DNA of 64,000 bases from Niastella sp. GTDB taxonomy: Bacteria > Bacteroidota > Bacteroidia > Chitinophagales > Chitinophagaceae. Position 1 is the first letter of the stretch. Every line of letters begins with the position of its first letter. The position numbers and the translations under genes are program-made. The DNA is taken from contig JADJVM010000006.1 in the NCBI GenBank assembly GCA_016710595.1, positions 179,501 through 243,500 on the forward strand, written 5' to 3'. The notes below the pieces were generated by a model. It was given only the letters and a program-made list of their open reading frames with translations. It searched no databases and had not been told where the DNA came from. This document shows positions 9,612 through 18,873 of this stretch, one piece after another.

Positions 9612-10862
9612 ATGAAAATATTTTTTCTCTTCTTTTTTATTCCATGTTGTTGTTTTGCACAGCAAGTAGATTTTACCGGCAGTTGGAAAGGGTATGTTTC
9701 AACCGATCAAAAAAAACTGCCTTATGAAGTGGTGTTTAGTATGGAAGATGGCGTACTTACCGGCTTTGGTTACCTGAGTTTTGATGTGAAAGGGAGTGAA
9801 CAGGTGGCCATGAAAAAATTACAGATCAATGTACAGGGAATCCAAATTACTTTACAGGATGAGGATATGCTTTATAGCAATTTAGTAAAAAGTGAACCAA
9901 AAAAAATAAAACAAAAAAGTTTGCTTGTATATGATGAAGAAGATGGCAAAAAAATATTAAGTGGAAATTTTGAAACCACGGGCACCCGTACACTCAAGCC
10001 GGCAAAAGGAAAAATATACCTTGAGAAAGTATTACCCACCGAACCCACAGCCCTTATGGTAAAATTGGGAGAAATGGATCTTAAAAGGGAACTTTCTTTT
10101 ATTAAAAAAATAAGAACAGATAGTTTAGCTTCCCTTGCATTTGCTCAAGAAATAATGGAATCATTGCAGCCGGTACTTACCCAATCAAAATATGCATCCT
10201 ATGCTAAAATAACACCTGCCAAAAAGGATTATACATTATTGCTTCAAAAAAATAATAAACCTGCCACCGGAATGGCGAGAGCAAAAATTATAATTCCTGC
10301 GCCGGTTATTGTAAAAGCTCAACCAAAACCTGTAGCACCCAAAGTGATTGTTGCCAAAGAAAAACCAGTACCAACAGTGGCAACCGCAGCTAAAACAAAT
10401 ATGCCGCCCAATAATAATGTAACTCCTGAAGTTGCAAAAACGGTATTGGTAAAACCGGCTGCCAATCTTGCCCCGGCCAATAAAAGTATTGCAGCAAATA
10501 TTGATCTTAGCAAAAGAAAAATAGAAACCATAGAGCACCTTTATATAAAATCAGACAGCCTGCAAATGACACTATACGACAATGGTGAAGTAGATGGCGA
10601 TACCGTGAGCATCATTCTTAATGGGGTAACTATTGTAAGCAAGCAGGGGCTTGATGTAAAACCTTTTACTAAATCATTTTACCTTACCCCCGACCTGGGT
10701 GACACCCTGCAATTTGTAATGTATGCAGAGAACCTTGGTAGCATTGCTCCCAATACCGGGCTGTTAATTTTAAATTTTGATAACCAGCGGCATGAAATAC
10801 GCTTTAGTGGCGATTTAAATAAAAATGCTGCCATAAAACTTATTAGAAGAAAAGAAGAATAG
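9612..10862 (+). CDS. Secreted protein of unknown function, low-complexity linker
   Basis: I do not recognise a named family. The 416-residue product has a clear signal peptide (MKIFFLFFFIPCCCFAQQ). An N-terminal domain of about residues 20-140 starts with DFTGSWKGYVS, a lipocalin-like opening common in Bacteroidota secreted proteins. A helical stretch follows, then an Ala/Pro/Lys/Val-rich linker (about 215-300). A C-terminal beta-sandwich-like domain has LYDNGEVDGDTVSIILNG near residue 322, a pattern seen in other Bacteroidota periplasmic proteins. It lies 25 bp downstream of the CvfB-like gene on the same strand. The products are probably independent in function. Confidence 0.7.
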   Translation: MKIFFLFFFIPCCCFAQQVDFTGSWKGYVSTDQKKLPYEVVFSMEDGVLTGFGYLSFDVKGSEQVAMKKLQINVQGIQITLQDEDMLYSNLVKSEPKKIKQKSLLVYDEEDGKKILSGNFETTGTRTLKPAKGKIYLEKVLPTEPTALMVKLGEMDLKRELSFIKKIRTDSLASLAFAQEIMESLQPVLTQSKYASYAKITPAKKDYTLLLQKNNKPATGMARAKIIIPAPVIVKAQPKPVAPKVIVAKEKPVPTVATAAKTNMPPNNNVTPEVAKTVLVKPAANLAPANKSIAANIDLSKRKIETIEHLYIKSDSLQMTLYDNGEVDGDTVSIILNGVTIVSKQGLDVKPFTKSFYLTPDLGDTLQFVMYAENLGSIAPNTGLLILNFDNQRHEIRFSGDLNKNAAIKLIRRKEE

Positions 10863-10890
10863 GTTTATAAGCAAACAGCTCACTCATTGG

Positions 10891-11322
10891 TTATCCCATT
10901 AAATAAGCCAGTCCATCATTCACGGTTTCACACAAATCAGAAATTTTATTTGATGTACACATCTCTTTAAATTGATCCCTTACTTTTTTATAATCATTGT
11001 GTATCGGGCAAGGATGTGTTGCAGAACATTTGCTAAGGCCCAGGCCACATTGATCAAATATTTCAGTGCCATCAATCGCAAAAATTATTACAAGCAGCGG
11101 CTTCTCCATTTGTTCTGCAGATATGTAAAAGCCGCCGGTAGGGCCTTTTGCACTATTGATCACACGCTCTTTCACCAGGATTTGCAGCATTTTACCCACA
11201 CTATGTTCGCTGGCATTAATAAATTCAGCAATTTCTTTAATGCTAGCTTTTTGGCCCGTTTCAAATTTAGAAGCTAAATAAATAACGGCTTTTATAGCTG
11301 TTTTACAAGTAAGGCTTAGCAT
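10891..11322 (-). CDS. Rrf2 family transcriptional regulator, probably Fe-S/NO responsive
   Basis: This 143-residue protein begins MLSLTCKTAIKAVIYLA, the characteristic Rrf2 opening, followed by a winged helix with IAEFINASEHSVGKMLQ. A cluster of three cysteines (in QCGLGLSKCSATHPC, around residues 92-106) matches the Fe-S ligand region of NsrR/RsrR/IscR-type members. It ends a four-gene run with a DUF59 protein, a polytopic membrane protein and a DUF1858/DUF2249 protein, all on one strand with overlaps or gaps of a few bases. The neighbouring Ric gene points to nitric-oxide or Fe-S damage sensing. The exact signal is inferred. Confidence 0.88.
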   Translation of the reverse strand: MLSLTCKTAIKAVIYLASKFETGQKASIKEIAEFINASEHSVGKMLQILVKERVINSAKGPTGGFYISAEQMEKPLLVIIFAIDGTEIFDQCGLGLSKCSATHPCPIHNDYKKVRDQFKEMCTSNKISDLCETVNDGLAYLMG

Positions 11323-11649
11323 TTATCTTTCGTTTAAAAATTCACGTCCTTCGTCTGAAATCATTTCATGGTTCCAGGGCGGGTCAAAAGTTAATTCAAT
11401 GGTAGGTTCTAATTCAGGAAAAGATAATTTTAAACTTTCTTTTGCTGCACTGGTAATAGATTCGCCCATGGGGCAAAACTGTGTAGTAAGTGTCATGCTG
11501 CAGAAAACTTTTTTACCCTCTTCATCAAAATCTATTTGATAAACCAAACCCAGGTCCACAATATTTAAACCTATTTCAGGGTCTATTACATTTTGCAATC
11601 CTGCCAGGGCGATGGTACATTGTATATTATTATTAGAAATTACATTCAT
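11323..11649 (-). CDS. DUF59/MIP18-family Fe-S assembly protein
   Basis: This 108-residue single-domain protein has the DUF59 pattern: LAGLQNVIDPEIGLNIVDLGLVY near the N-terminus, a TTQFCPMGE motif with the conserved cysteine near residue 60, and a C-terminal FDPPWNHEMIS. The family (SufT, PaaD, MIP18) takes part in Fe-S cluster assembly or transfer. The start codon overlaps the stop of the upstream membrane-protein gene by 4 bp (ATGA). The Rrf2 gene starts at the base after its stop codon, so translation is probably coupled. In this setting it likely helps repair or mature clusters damaged by NO. Confidence 0.88.
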   Translation of the reverse strand: MNVISNNNIQCTIALAGLQNVIDPEIGLNIVDLGLVYQIDFDEEGKKVFCSMTLTTQFCPMGESITSAAKESLKLSFPELEPTIELTFDPPWNHEMISDEGREFLNER

Positions 11650-12941
11650 GATTTAATTTGTGATTTATGCAAAAACAATTTCAAAATATTCCAATTGTAT
11701 AATATGGAACAAAGGACCAACAGCGCAGAAGCGATTTGCAGAATTAACATAAAATGAAGTAAAACACCCGCAGTAAATAACACAAAACCTGATAAGTAAG
11801 CAATGGACATCCATTTAAAAACAGGTTCGCTAAAAAGGTCTTTTGGATTGGGCGTTTTTCCTTTTCCTGCCAGGTGATGATAAGTCCGGTTCCAGATAAT
11901 GAAAGGCAAGGTCTTAAACGTCATCCCCAAAATGATAGCTGTGATCCATCCAAAGAAAATAACAAAGCCATAACTGATCATAATCCTTAAATCTTGTGCA
12001 TGTGTGGTTATTAACCCGGTAATAATAAAGATTAAAAAAAGAATTGGCAAACACATCATCAATACTGATAGCAAGGATATTTTCATTTGTTCATCCACTT
12101 TTTTCCGAATCCTGGCTTTGTAACTCATTACACAAAAATTTCCAAACAAAAGGATAGCGGCTGCTACTGAAAATAAAGGAACCAGCAGGAAAAACCGGGG
12201 AAGCCCCCATAAAAAAATAAATACAAAAAAAATCAATCCTCCATTAATCAACCCATAAATCCACCAGAGTTGTTTTTTATTATTATATTTTGAAATTAAA
12301 AACATGGGAATAAGCCGGGATCCAACTCCCATTACCAACAGTAAGAACCATCCCACAATACCCAGGTGTGCATGTAAAGGAAGGTAATCTAAAGAATTTT
12401 TAGGCAATAGATCGTAAGAAAAATTATAGATCATCAATACCCCTACAATTGCTGTTGTAAGCAACCATAGTACAGCGGTAAGCACAAAATAAGCATGTAC
12501 ATTTTCATGGTTACTTTTTACCATACTGATAGCAAGATTTAAAAAATAACAAAGAATAGCCAGTACCACGCCTATGCCTGCCCATTGCGAAAAATGACCC
12601 ATATCAAAATGATAAAATCCGTAAACCAATACCGGGATACTAAGTGCTGCAAATAAAAATGAAAGATATGCAAGCGTATTACTGTATAGTTTCCCTTCAA
12701 TCATTACTGGTACCAACTGGTGGCTGGCGCCCAGGATCATCACGGTTCCCCAGCCTAACGCCATGGTATGAACAATCGCCAGGTTGTGTGGTGTAAAATA
12801 ATGAACGCTTGCTGTTCGGGATGTATAAAATAAAAGAAAACTGCCTGCCAGGAATGAAATTGCGCCATAGGCATAAAATGGCAAAACAACTTTATAAGAA
12901 GTGGTTTTTGTATTCCCTGTATTTCCTGCAACTGAAAACAT
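11646..12941 (-). CDS. Polytopic membrane protein, haem-copper oxidase I/NnrS-like
   Basis: The 431-residue product has about 12 predicted membrane helices. Conserved histidines sit in the helices: HNLAIVHTMALGWGTVMILGASHQ near residues 52-75 and HAHLGIVGW near 190. This resembles the subunit I/NorB-like and NnrS families found in nitric-oxide response clusters. It is shorter and simpler than a full terminal oxidase, so a catalytic function is not assured. The gene is 4 bp from the DUF1858/DUF2249 gene and overlaps the DUF59 gene. A role in NO tolerance is inferred from the operon. Confidence 0.65.
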   Translation of the reverse strand: MFSVAGNTGNTKTTSYKVVLPFYAYGAISFLAGSFLLFYTSRTASVHYFTPHNLAIVHTMALGWGTVMILGASHQLVPVMIEGKLYSNTLAYLSFLFAALSIPVLVYGFYHFDMGHFSQWAGIGVVLAILCYFLNLAISMVKSNHENVHAYFVLTAVLWLLTTAIVGVLMIYNFSYDLLPKNSLDYLPLHAHLGIVGWFLLLVMGVGSRLIPMFLISKYNNKKQLWWIYGLINGGLIFFVFIFLWGLPRFFLLVPLFSVAAAILLFGNFCVMSYKARIRKKVDEQMKISLLSVLMMCLPILFLIFIITGLITTHAQDLRIMISYGFVIFFGWITAIILGMTFKTLPFIIWNRTYHHLAGKGKTPNPKDLFSEPVFKWMSIAYLSGFVLFTAGVLLHFMLILQIASALLVLCSILYNWNILKLFLHKSQIKS

Positions 12942-12945
12942 AATA

Positions 12946-13755
12946 CTATTTATAAATCAACAGATGTACTTCGCCATCGCTGATTTCTTTTATCCGGTAA
13001 TTAAACCCTTGTTGTTCCAATTCTGGCAAAAGGAATACCGGGATACGTTTATGATATACAAATAAAGCTTTACCCATTGGTAAAGTTTCAAGCGCTTCCA
13101 GGATGGTATGCATAGGCAAAGGCATTTCCAATTCCCGCACATCGGTAGTAATTAAATTCCCTTCAAATTCATTTAGTATGGTATCCCATCCTTCGCCATA
13201 ATCCTTTTCGGTTTTTGAAAGCTCAGTGGCTGTACTATTCTTTTTATAAAAATAAGTATTTACCAGGTCTGCACTAATTGTTTCGGTGTAAGCATCAAAC
13301 CCCTGGTTGCCCAGCAAATGTATGAGTGGTGTAGGTTCAAAACTATTTATGATTTTTAGTACATGGGCATTGGGTAACTTTTTTACGTTTTGTACAATTT
13401 CATTTAGCGGGTCTTTTCCTGCATCAATCACAGGCCGCACATCTAATTCCACAATTTGCCCGGGCTTTAGGTTTTTCATGAAATCGGGTACCGGCGCCGC
13501 CATATTTTTTTCACCTGCAAAAGCTACCTGGGTGTCCACTTCAAAGCCAAGCGGAATTAGTTTATCAAAAAAATCTTCTACCCGGCAGCCACCCATTTTG
13601 GATGCCATCATGATACTCGTTCTGGCCGCAATTACTTTACGCAATAGGGGATTGCGAAGTTTAGTAAACTTGGGCGAGATGCTTACAATAGCTTCCAGTG
13701 CATCGGGATGTTGCTTAATGAGGCTGGCAATTTTTGTATTTACATTTATGTGCAT
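12946..13755 (-). CDS. DUF1858 plus tandem DUF2249 protein
   Basis: This 269-residue cytoplasmic protein has an N-terminal DUF1858-like helical domain (VNTKIASLIKQHPDALE, then ASKMGGCRVEDF). Two DUF2249 domains follow: the first starts PGQIVELDVRPVIDAGKDPL near residue 95 and the second has TTDVRELEMPLPMHTI near 200. These domains recur in Bacteroidota and Proteobacteria NO and denitrification loci, often fused to or beside Ric/hemerythrin proteins, as here. Their biochemical role is uncertain. It is the first gene of the operon ending in the Rrf2 regulator, with a TAnnTTTG box upstream. Confidence 0.8.
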   Translation of the reverse strand: MHINVNTKIASLIKQHPDALEAIVSISPKFTKLRNPLLRKVIAARTSIMMASKMGGCRVEDFFDKLIPLGFEVDTQVAFAGEKNMAAPVPDFMKNLKPGQIVELDVRPVIDAGKDPLNEIVQNVKKLPNAHVLKIINSFEPTPLIHLLGNQGFDAYTETISADLVNTYFYKKNSTATELSKTEKDYGEGWDTILNEFEGNLITTDVRELEMPLPMHTILEALETLPMGKALFVYHKRIPVFLLPELEQQGFNYRIKEISDGEVHLLIYK

Positions 13756-14145
13756 AATAAAGAGCGTTAAAATTTAATCCTTAAAAACCCTGATAAATTT
13801 GTATGCAAATATAAAACACGGGTAATAAACCAATTTACAGGAATGTTCATCTGCAAATAGGTAAGCAGGCGGCATCATGTATCTGTTGATGAATCCCGTT
13901 TTCTGATTGAATATATAGATTCATGAAATTCTCATGTTTCTATCTATCGTAAATCCTAAACAGGAACGCTTTTCTATAGTGGGGGTTAATAAGTCCTTTA
14001 CGAAAAAAGCCAACATACACATTTATCCGCTCTGCTGCAACGGCCCGATTTGGGCCAAGCCACATTTTAAAATCTATAACAATTAAAAAAGATGATTATA
14101 TAAAATGCGACCTGGCCCGGTTCCGTTAGGGGCTGGTTTCTCTGC
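13756..14145. other. Intergenic region between the DUF2249 operon and the Ric gene
   Basis: This 390-bp stretch holds no credible gene. The end near 13,806 carries a promoter-like box for the leftward operon. A small GGCCC/GGGCC hairpin lies at 14,042-14,056 without a T tract. Nothing else is recognisable. Confidence 0.5.
13806..13813 (-). promoter_or_regulatory. Bacteroidota -7 box before the DUF2249 operon
   Basis: Read on the minus strand the sequence is TATATTTG, an exact match to the Bacteroidota -7 consensus TAnnTTTG, about 50 bp upstream of the start at 13,755. A TTGG lies 16 bases further upstream, a weak match to the -33 TTTG with short spacing. Confidence 0.4.
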
Positions 14146-15099
14146 TTAATTATTTAATTTCTTCTCCACTTCCAGCGCTTTGGGGAAGAGTATATTATTT
14201 TCTAAATGAATATGCAAATGCAGGTCATCTTCAAATTCTTCCAACATACGGAACAATAAACTATAACTGGCACAAGCATCTTCAGGCAAGGTATAATCAT
14301 TAGAAAGCTGCCTGATCTCTTCCATGTTTTTTCCCACCAGTTCGTGTTCCATCTCCATCATGTTGATGGGATTTTTTACAGAGCCCAATTGTGAGGCATG
14401 TGCTTCACCATTATTGGCACTCACCAGTTCTTTAATATAGGGAAACAATATTTTTTCTTCTTTAATCATGTGAGAACTCATTTCATCAATCACTTCTTCT
14501 ACCAGTTCGTGAATGCGAATTAATTCCGGGTGTTGCTGTCCATGTACTTGCTTTACTTTATTAGCATAAGCTGACAGGTCAGGCATACTTTTTCTTACAT
14601 AGCTATGATGTGTATTTACAATATAGTCAGCCAGGAAATCAAGGTTCCATTCGCCATAAGGTAAAGGGCGGGTGTTTGGCGCTTTATCTGCCTGTTGTAA
14701 TTCCTGTTCCACTTTGGTTGCATCTATCCCTTTTTCTGCACAAGCTTCCTTCACTGTTTTTTTACCACCACAGCAAAAATCCAATCCATATTTTTTAAAT
14801 ACTTCGGCTTTGCGTAAATCATTGGCAGCAATTTGTCCCAGTGTTTCTTCATTTTCACCTGCTACCTTTTTTGTAATTTTTATATCCCACCATTGTGGTC
14901 CCTGTTGCAGGTATTGCCAGGTAAAAATATTTCCTCTTTCACCCAATAATTGATAATACAAAGGTTTAGGGTCATGATCATTGTGAATAATCAGGCTCTC
15001 CCCCTGTTCTAATTCATCAAAGCGGGCAAAAATAGTTGGGTGTTTTTGCCGTGGCTCCAATAAGGTTACGTTGAGGATATTTTCTGTTACTGTTTGCAT
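14146..15099 (-). CDS. ric: Di-iron Fe-S cluster repair protein Ric/ScdA/YtfE with N-terminal DUF2249
   Basis: This 317-residue protein has three parts. An N-terminal DUF2249 domain (LEPRQKHPTIFARFDEL) covers about residues 1-75. The ScdA N-terminal domain has the invariant FKKYGLDFCCGGKKTV cysteine pair near 115. A hemerythrin-like four-helix domain from about 145 to the end carries the iron-binding pattern: HHSYVR, then HPELIRIHELVEEV, then HMIKEEKILFPYI, then MEHELVG and HIHLENNILFP. The family repairs Fe-S clusters damaged by nitric oxide or oxidants. The fused DUF2249 links it to the neighbouring DUF2249 gene. A TACCTTTG promoter box and a palindrome lie upstream. Confidence 0.93.
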   Translation of the reverse strand: MQTVTENILNVTLLEPRQKHPTIFARFDELEQGESLIIHNDHDPKPLYYQLLGERGNIFTWQYLQQGPQWWDIKITKKVAGENEETLGQIAANDLRKAEVFKKYGLDFCCGGKKTVKEACAEKGIDATKVEQELQQADKAPNTRPLPYGEWNLDFLADYIVNTHHSYVRKSMPDLSAYANKVKQVHGQQHPELIRIHELVEEVIDEMSSHMIKEEKILFPYIKELVSANNGEAHASQLGSVKNPINMMEMEHELVGKNMEEIRQLSNDYTLPEDACASYSLLFRMLEEFEDDLHLHIHLENNILFPKALEVEKKLNN

Positions 15100-15128
15100 G
15101 TTTTACTTTTTTAAATGATACGATTTGG

Positions 15129-15136
15129 CAAAGGTA
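15129..15136 (-). promoter_or_regulatory. Bacteroidota -7 box before ric
   Basis: The minus strand reads TACCTTTG, an exact TAnnTTTG match, 30 bp upstream of the start at 15,099. The region where a -33 element would lie is T-rich and is partly covered by the palindrome at 15,148-15,173. Confidence 0.5.
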
Positions 15137-15147
15137 CAGCTATTTTT

Positions 15148-15173
15148 AATAAAAGTATTTATTTACTTTTATT
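15148..15173. promoter_or_regulatory. Palindromic operator candidate upstream of ric
   Basis: Perfect 10-bp arms, AATAAAAGTA and TACTTTTATT, are separated by 6 bp. The site sits immediately upstream of the -7 box, where a repressor would block RNA polymerase. The Rrf2 protein encoded nearby is the obvious candidate, but this is inference because AT-rich palindromes occur by chance. Confidence 0.4.
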
Positions 15174-15470
15174 ATTTAAAAAAATTATGATTTTATGACA
15201 ATAGGAAGATGCCCGCTTAAAGAATAAGTGTACAAATCAACTGGTATCTATTGTATTACGATGAAATAATCATATTACAGCATTAGGTTTTAATATGAAA
15301 TTTACCCTCGCTCTAAAATAATTGCGCTTATAAATACTCCAAAACCTGCCATATTTTGGTTCACCACTTACTTGCTCAGAATTGCTACCAGATTAAAGTA
15401 TATATTTACTTGAGCTATTGAACCGCTAAACTCTAATTCGCTTTTTTATTACATTTTATTATCACAATTT
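15174..15470. other. Intergenic region before the PAP2 genes
   Basis: About 300 bp of AT-rich sequence lies between the ric promoter area and the first PAP2 gene. No gene, repeat or clear terminator is seen. Confidence 0.4.
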
Positions 15471-16271
15471 ATGAAAAAGGCAACCCTCATTATTTTAATC
15501 TTTATGGGCGGTTTTGTATCTGCACAACAAGCGATCCATTTGCAAAATTCCAATGACAGCATGGTAAGCCAGCAAAACTATTTACCATTGGCATCAGAAA
15601 ACAAAATTGAAAAAAAGCATCCTTATATTAAACCTTTTATTATACCGGCAGTATTTATAACCTATGGTTTTATTTCTATCGGGCACAATTCCATACATCA
15701 AATTAATATCAGTACTAAAAATGAATTAAGAGAAGATCATTTACATTTTAAAACAAAAATTGATAATTATTTACAGTACTCCCCCGCTGCGGCTGTTTAT
15801 GCATTAAACATTGCAGGTGTAAAGGGAAAAAATAATTTTAGGGACAGGACTTTTATTTATGCTATCAGCACAGTATTCTCAGGTATTGCGGCGTTGTCTT
15901 TAAAATCTATTACAAAAGTGGAGCGGCCTGATGGCTCAGGCAACAACTCATTTCCATCGGGACATACCACCACTGCATTTGCCGCTGCAAGTTTTTTGCA
16001 GCATGAGTATAAAGATGTTTCGCCCTGGTATGGTATTGCAGGTTACACCGTTGCAACAGGAATTGGAATCTTAAGGTTGTACAACAATAAACATTGGATA
16101 GGCGATGTAGTTGCCGGCGCAGGTGTTGGTATTTTATCTACTAAATTTGCTTATGCTGTTTACCCTTGTATTAAAAAGAAGTTGTTTAAAAATAAATCTT
16201 CCAATACAGTTTTGATACCCTATTATCAACAACACACCGGCGGAATATCAATGTTGTATCAATTTAAATAA
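15471..16271 (+). CDS. PAP2 family membrane phosphatase (first copy)
   Basis: The 266-residue product has a signal peptide (MKKATLIILIFMGGFVSAQQ) and a C-terminal PAP2 domain. The acid-phosphatase motifs are KSITKVERP (C1, near residue 145), PSGH (C2, near 160) and a C3 region with LYNNKHWIGDVVAG near 205. The residues needed for catalysis (Lys, Arg, the two His and Asp) are therefore present. Family members dephosphorylate lipid phosphates such as phosphatidate or undecaprenyl pyrophosphate, or release phosphate from other substrates in the periplasm. A second PAP2 gene begins 25 bp downstream, so the pair is likely one transcript. Confidence 0.9.
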   Translation: MKKATLIILIFMGGFVSAQQAIHLQNSNDSMVSQQNYLPLASENKIEKKHPYIKPFIIPAVFITYGFISIGHNSIHQINISTKNELREDHLHFKTKIDNYLQYSPAAAVYALNIAGVKGKNNFRDRTFIYAISTVFSGIAALSLKSITKVERPDGSGNNSFPSGHTTTAFAAASFLQHEYKDVSPWYGIAGYTVATGIGILRLYNNKHWIGDVVAGAGVGILSTKFAYAVYPCIKKKLFKNKSSNTVLIPYYQQHTGGISMLYQFK

Positions 16272-16296
16272 TAGATTTTTGTGCTTATTTTATTTT

Positions 16297-17301
16297 ATGA
16301 AATACAAATTTGTTTTTCTATTTTTTGCGATACATTTTTTATTAGTTTCGATGGCTTTTTCACAAGCGCCTTTACCCAACGATACCCTGCAAAAAAATAA
16401 CGAACAGTCTTTTGATATCGGAAATGGAAAAGCCCTCGTTTATTCAAAACCCAAACCCTTTGCTTTTATAACCCAATTGCCTAATGCAACTATCGGAACT
16501 GTGAACGCTACTTTTTCAAAAAAAAGCATCAAACCCTTAGTATTTATTGCAGCAACAACCGGCTTATTGATTTTGGCAGATGAGCCCATTGCAAATGGGG
16601 TACAACAATTTTCACGTATCATACATGTAGAGGCTACCGAAAGAAATAAAACAATCTGGGCAATAAAATTAAGTGGCAAACCTACTAACATTATCAAAGC
16701 ACCCCAAAACATCAACACGGCGCTATACCAGGTAGGGCAAGGATTCCCTGGATTAATACTGGGGGCTGGCATGTTTGTTTATGGAAAAATAAATCAAAAT
16801 TACAGGGCCATCAGCACAGCGAGCCAATTGGCAGAAACATTTATTTTAATGGGTGTAACCACACAGGTATTAAAAAGAATAACCGGAAGGCAAAGCCCGC
16901 AACCCGGCAATGAAAACAGCAATCAATGGCATTTCTTCCCATCTTTCAGCGCTTATCAAAAGCATACACCCATGTATGATGCCTTTCCTTCAGGACACCT
17001 TGCTACACTCATGAGTACAGTAACCATTTTAACCGAAAATTATCCCGAAAAAAAATGGATAAAGCCAGTCGGGTATTCCTTAACCGGTTTAGTTGGGCTG
17101 GCCATGATAAACAATGGCGCTCACTGGGCAAGTGATTACCCTTTGGCGTTAGGCCTAGGGTATTTGTGTGCCAGGCAGGTTGCTAAAATAAACAGGCATG
17201 TTGAAAATAAAAATGCATCAATTAAAAATCTTAACAGGCTTCATTTTACCATAAATTATGTGCATGGACAATTAATGCCTGCCTGTATTTATAAATTGTA
17301 A
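16297..17301 (+). CDS. PAP2 family membrane phosphatase (second copy)
   Basis: The ATG at 16,297 is chosen because it opens a good signal peptide (KFVFLFFAIHFLLVSMAFSQ); a TTG 18 bp earlier is in frame but less likely. The 334-residue product has a C-terminal PAP2 domain with KRITGRQSP (C1 variant), an insertion containing WHFFPSF, then PSGH and NNGAHWASDYPLALG (C3). C1 ends in SP instead of RP, so activity may be altered. It follows the first PAP2 gene closely. The two differ in sequence, and an old duplication or recruitment of paralogues is likely. Confidence 0.85.
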   Translation: MKYKFVFLFFAIHFLLVSMAFSQAPLPNDTLQKNNEQSFDIGNGKALVYSKPKPFAFITQLPNATIGTVNATFSKKSIKPLVFIAATTGLLILADEPIANGVQQFSRIIHVEATERNKTIWAIKLSGKPTNIIKAPQNINTALYQVGQGFPGLILGAGMFVYGKINQNYRAISTASQLAETFILMGVTTQVLKRITGRQSPQPGNENSNQWHFFPSFSAYQKHTPMYDAFPSGHLATLMSTVTILTENYPEKKWIKPVGYSLTGLVGLAMINNGAHWASDYPLALGLGYLCARQVAKINRHVENKNASIKNLNRLHFTINYVHGQLMPACIYKL

Positions 17302-17401
17302 TAAAGGTTCAGGAAGATTTGTATCCCATTTATTTTTTTTGCAACTACTAAGCCGAATCCAATAATGAAGCAAATCTATTTCTTAGATTTACAAAAAGAA
17401 T

Positions 17402-18739
17402 ATGAAAAAGCTACTCATACCATTTATCATTTTTTTTGCAACAGGTACAAATGCACAAACAATAACCATTGACCGCAATGAAGCCATTGCAGGCATCATC
17501 GGTAATATTTCTACCGATTCATTAAAAAGTTACATCACTAAAATGGTAGGTTTTGGAACCCGCCATACGCTCAGCTCGCAAACAAATCCTGCAAGAGGTA
17601 TAGGTGCTGCCCGCAATTATGTGTTTTATAAATTTAAAGAATTTGAAAAATATGCAGGTGGCAGATTAACCAGCTATATAGATACCACAATGATTGTAGC
17701 AGATGGAAAGAGAGTGGACCGAAATATAATTTTAGGCAATGTAATGGGCGTTTTAAAGGGTACCGATGCCAATGATAAAAGAGTATTCATTATCAGCGGC
17801 CATTTAGATAGCCGCAATACAAATATAATGGATAGCATTGGCGAAGCCCCCGGCGCCAATGATGATGCAAGTGGCGTGGCTGCTGTAATAGAAGCCGCAA
17901 GAGTAATGAGCAAAATACCAATGGCAGCTACCGTAATATTTGTAGCTGTAAGTGGCGAAGAACAAGGTTTACTGGGTTCTCATTATTTAGCCACAAAAGC
18001 CAAAGCTGAAAAATGGGAAATTGGCGCCATGCTCAATAACGATATTGTGGGCAGCAACAACAGCAATGAAACAAATATTATCAACAACACACAGGTACGG
18101 GTTTTTAGTGAAGGCATTCCTGCTACCGCAGATGAAAAAACAGCACAACGCATCAGGTTCCTGGGTTTAGAAAACGAATCACCCAGCCGTCAATTAGCCC
18201 GCTATGTAAAAGAAATTGGCGAGCGCTATGTAGATCATATAGAAGTGGTTTTAATGTACCGGCCCGATCGTTTTTTAAGAGGTGGTGATCATATCCCATT
18301 TTTAAAAAATGGATTTACGGCAGTAAGGATTACCGAGATGAATGAAAATTTTAACCGGCAGCACCAGGATTTACGTACAGAAGATGGTATTGAATATGGT
18401 GATTACATCAAGTATATTGACTTTGATTATCTTAAAAAAAATACAGGCGTAAACGTAGCCGTACTGGCTAATTTAGCAAGCGCTCCCTCACAGCCACAAC
18501 AACCAAAAATGGATACAAAAGAATTAACCAATAGTTCACTGTTAAGCTGGCTGCCTCCCGTAAATGGAAAAGTGAAAGGGTATAATATCTTAATAAGAGA
18601 AACCAGTAGTCCCGTTTGGCAAAAGAAATTTTTTACTACTGCCAACTCATTGCGCATCCCGTTTAGTAAGGATAATTATTTATTTGGGGTACAGGCGATA
18701 GGAGAAGATGGAAATGAAAGTGGGTATGTTAGTTTTTGA
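17402..18739 (+). CDS. M28 family zinc metallopeptidase, secreted
   Basis: This 445-residue protein has a signal peptide (LLIPFIIFFATGTNAQ), a helical pro-region and an M28 peptidase domain. Zinc-binding and catalytic motifs are visible: ISGHLDSR near residue 130, APGANDDASGVA near 150 and VSGEEQGLLGSHYLA near 182. A further conserved region, RGGDHIPFLKNGFTAVRITE, lies near 297. The last ~85 residues look like a fibronectin type III-like domain (SSLLSWLPPVNGKVKGYNI). It probably trims peptides in the periplasm or outside the cell. This is the last clearly chromosomal gene before the accessory region to its right. Confidence 0.9.
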   Translation: MKKLLIPFIIFFATGTNAQTITIDRNEAIAGIIGNISTDSLKSYITKMVGFGTRHTLSSQTNPARGIGAARNYVFYKFKEFEKYAGGRLTSYIDTTMIVADGKRVDRNIILGNVMGVLKGTDANDKRVFIISGHLDSRNTNIMDSIGEAPGANDDASGVAAVIEAARVMSKIPMAATVIFVAVSGEEQGLLGSHYLATKAKAEKWEIGAMLNNDIVGSNNSNETNIINNTQVRVFSEGIPATADEKTAQRIRFLGLENESPSRQLARYVKEIGERYVDHIEVVLMYRPDRFLRGGDHIPFLKNGFTAVRITEMNENFNRQHQDLRTEDGIEYGDYIKYIDFDYLKKNTGVNVAVLANLASAPSQPQQPKMDTKELTNSSLLSWLPPVNGKVKGYNILIRETSSPVWQKKFFTTANSLRIPFSKDNYLFGVQAIGEDGNESGYVSF

Positions 18740-18873
18740 ATATAATGGTGAATGGTGAATTTTTTACTGGGATTGAAGTTCTTGAAGGTTTAATTTTTTT
18801 TGCAGTTGAAATTTTTTAATGTTTCGTTGAGATTTTGGAATAACTGTGAACGGTTCACAAAGGAAACGTCAAG

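Noticed and set aside
18740..18873. A third att core as left boundary of the left restriction region
   Set aside because: No match to the mnmE end sequence was found between the M28 peptidase gene and the decayed ORFs.
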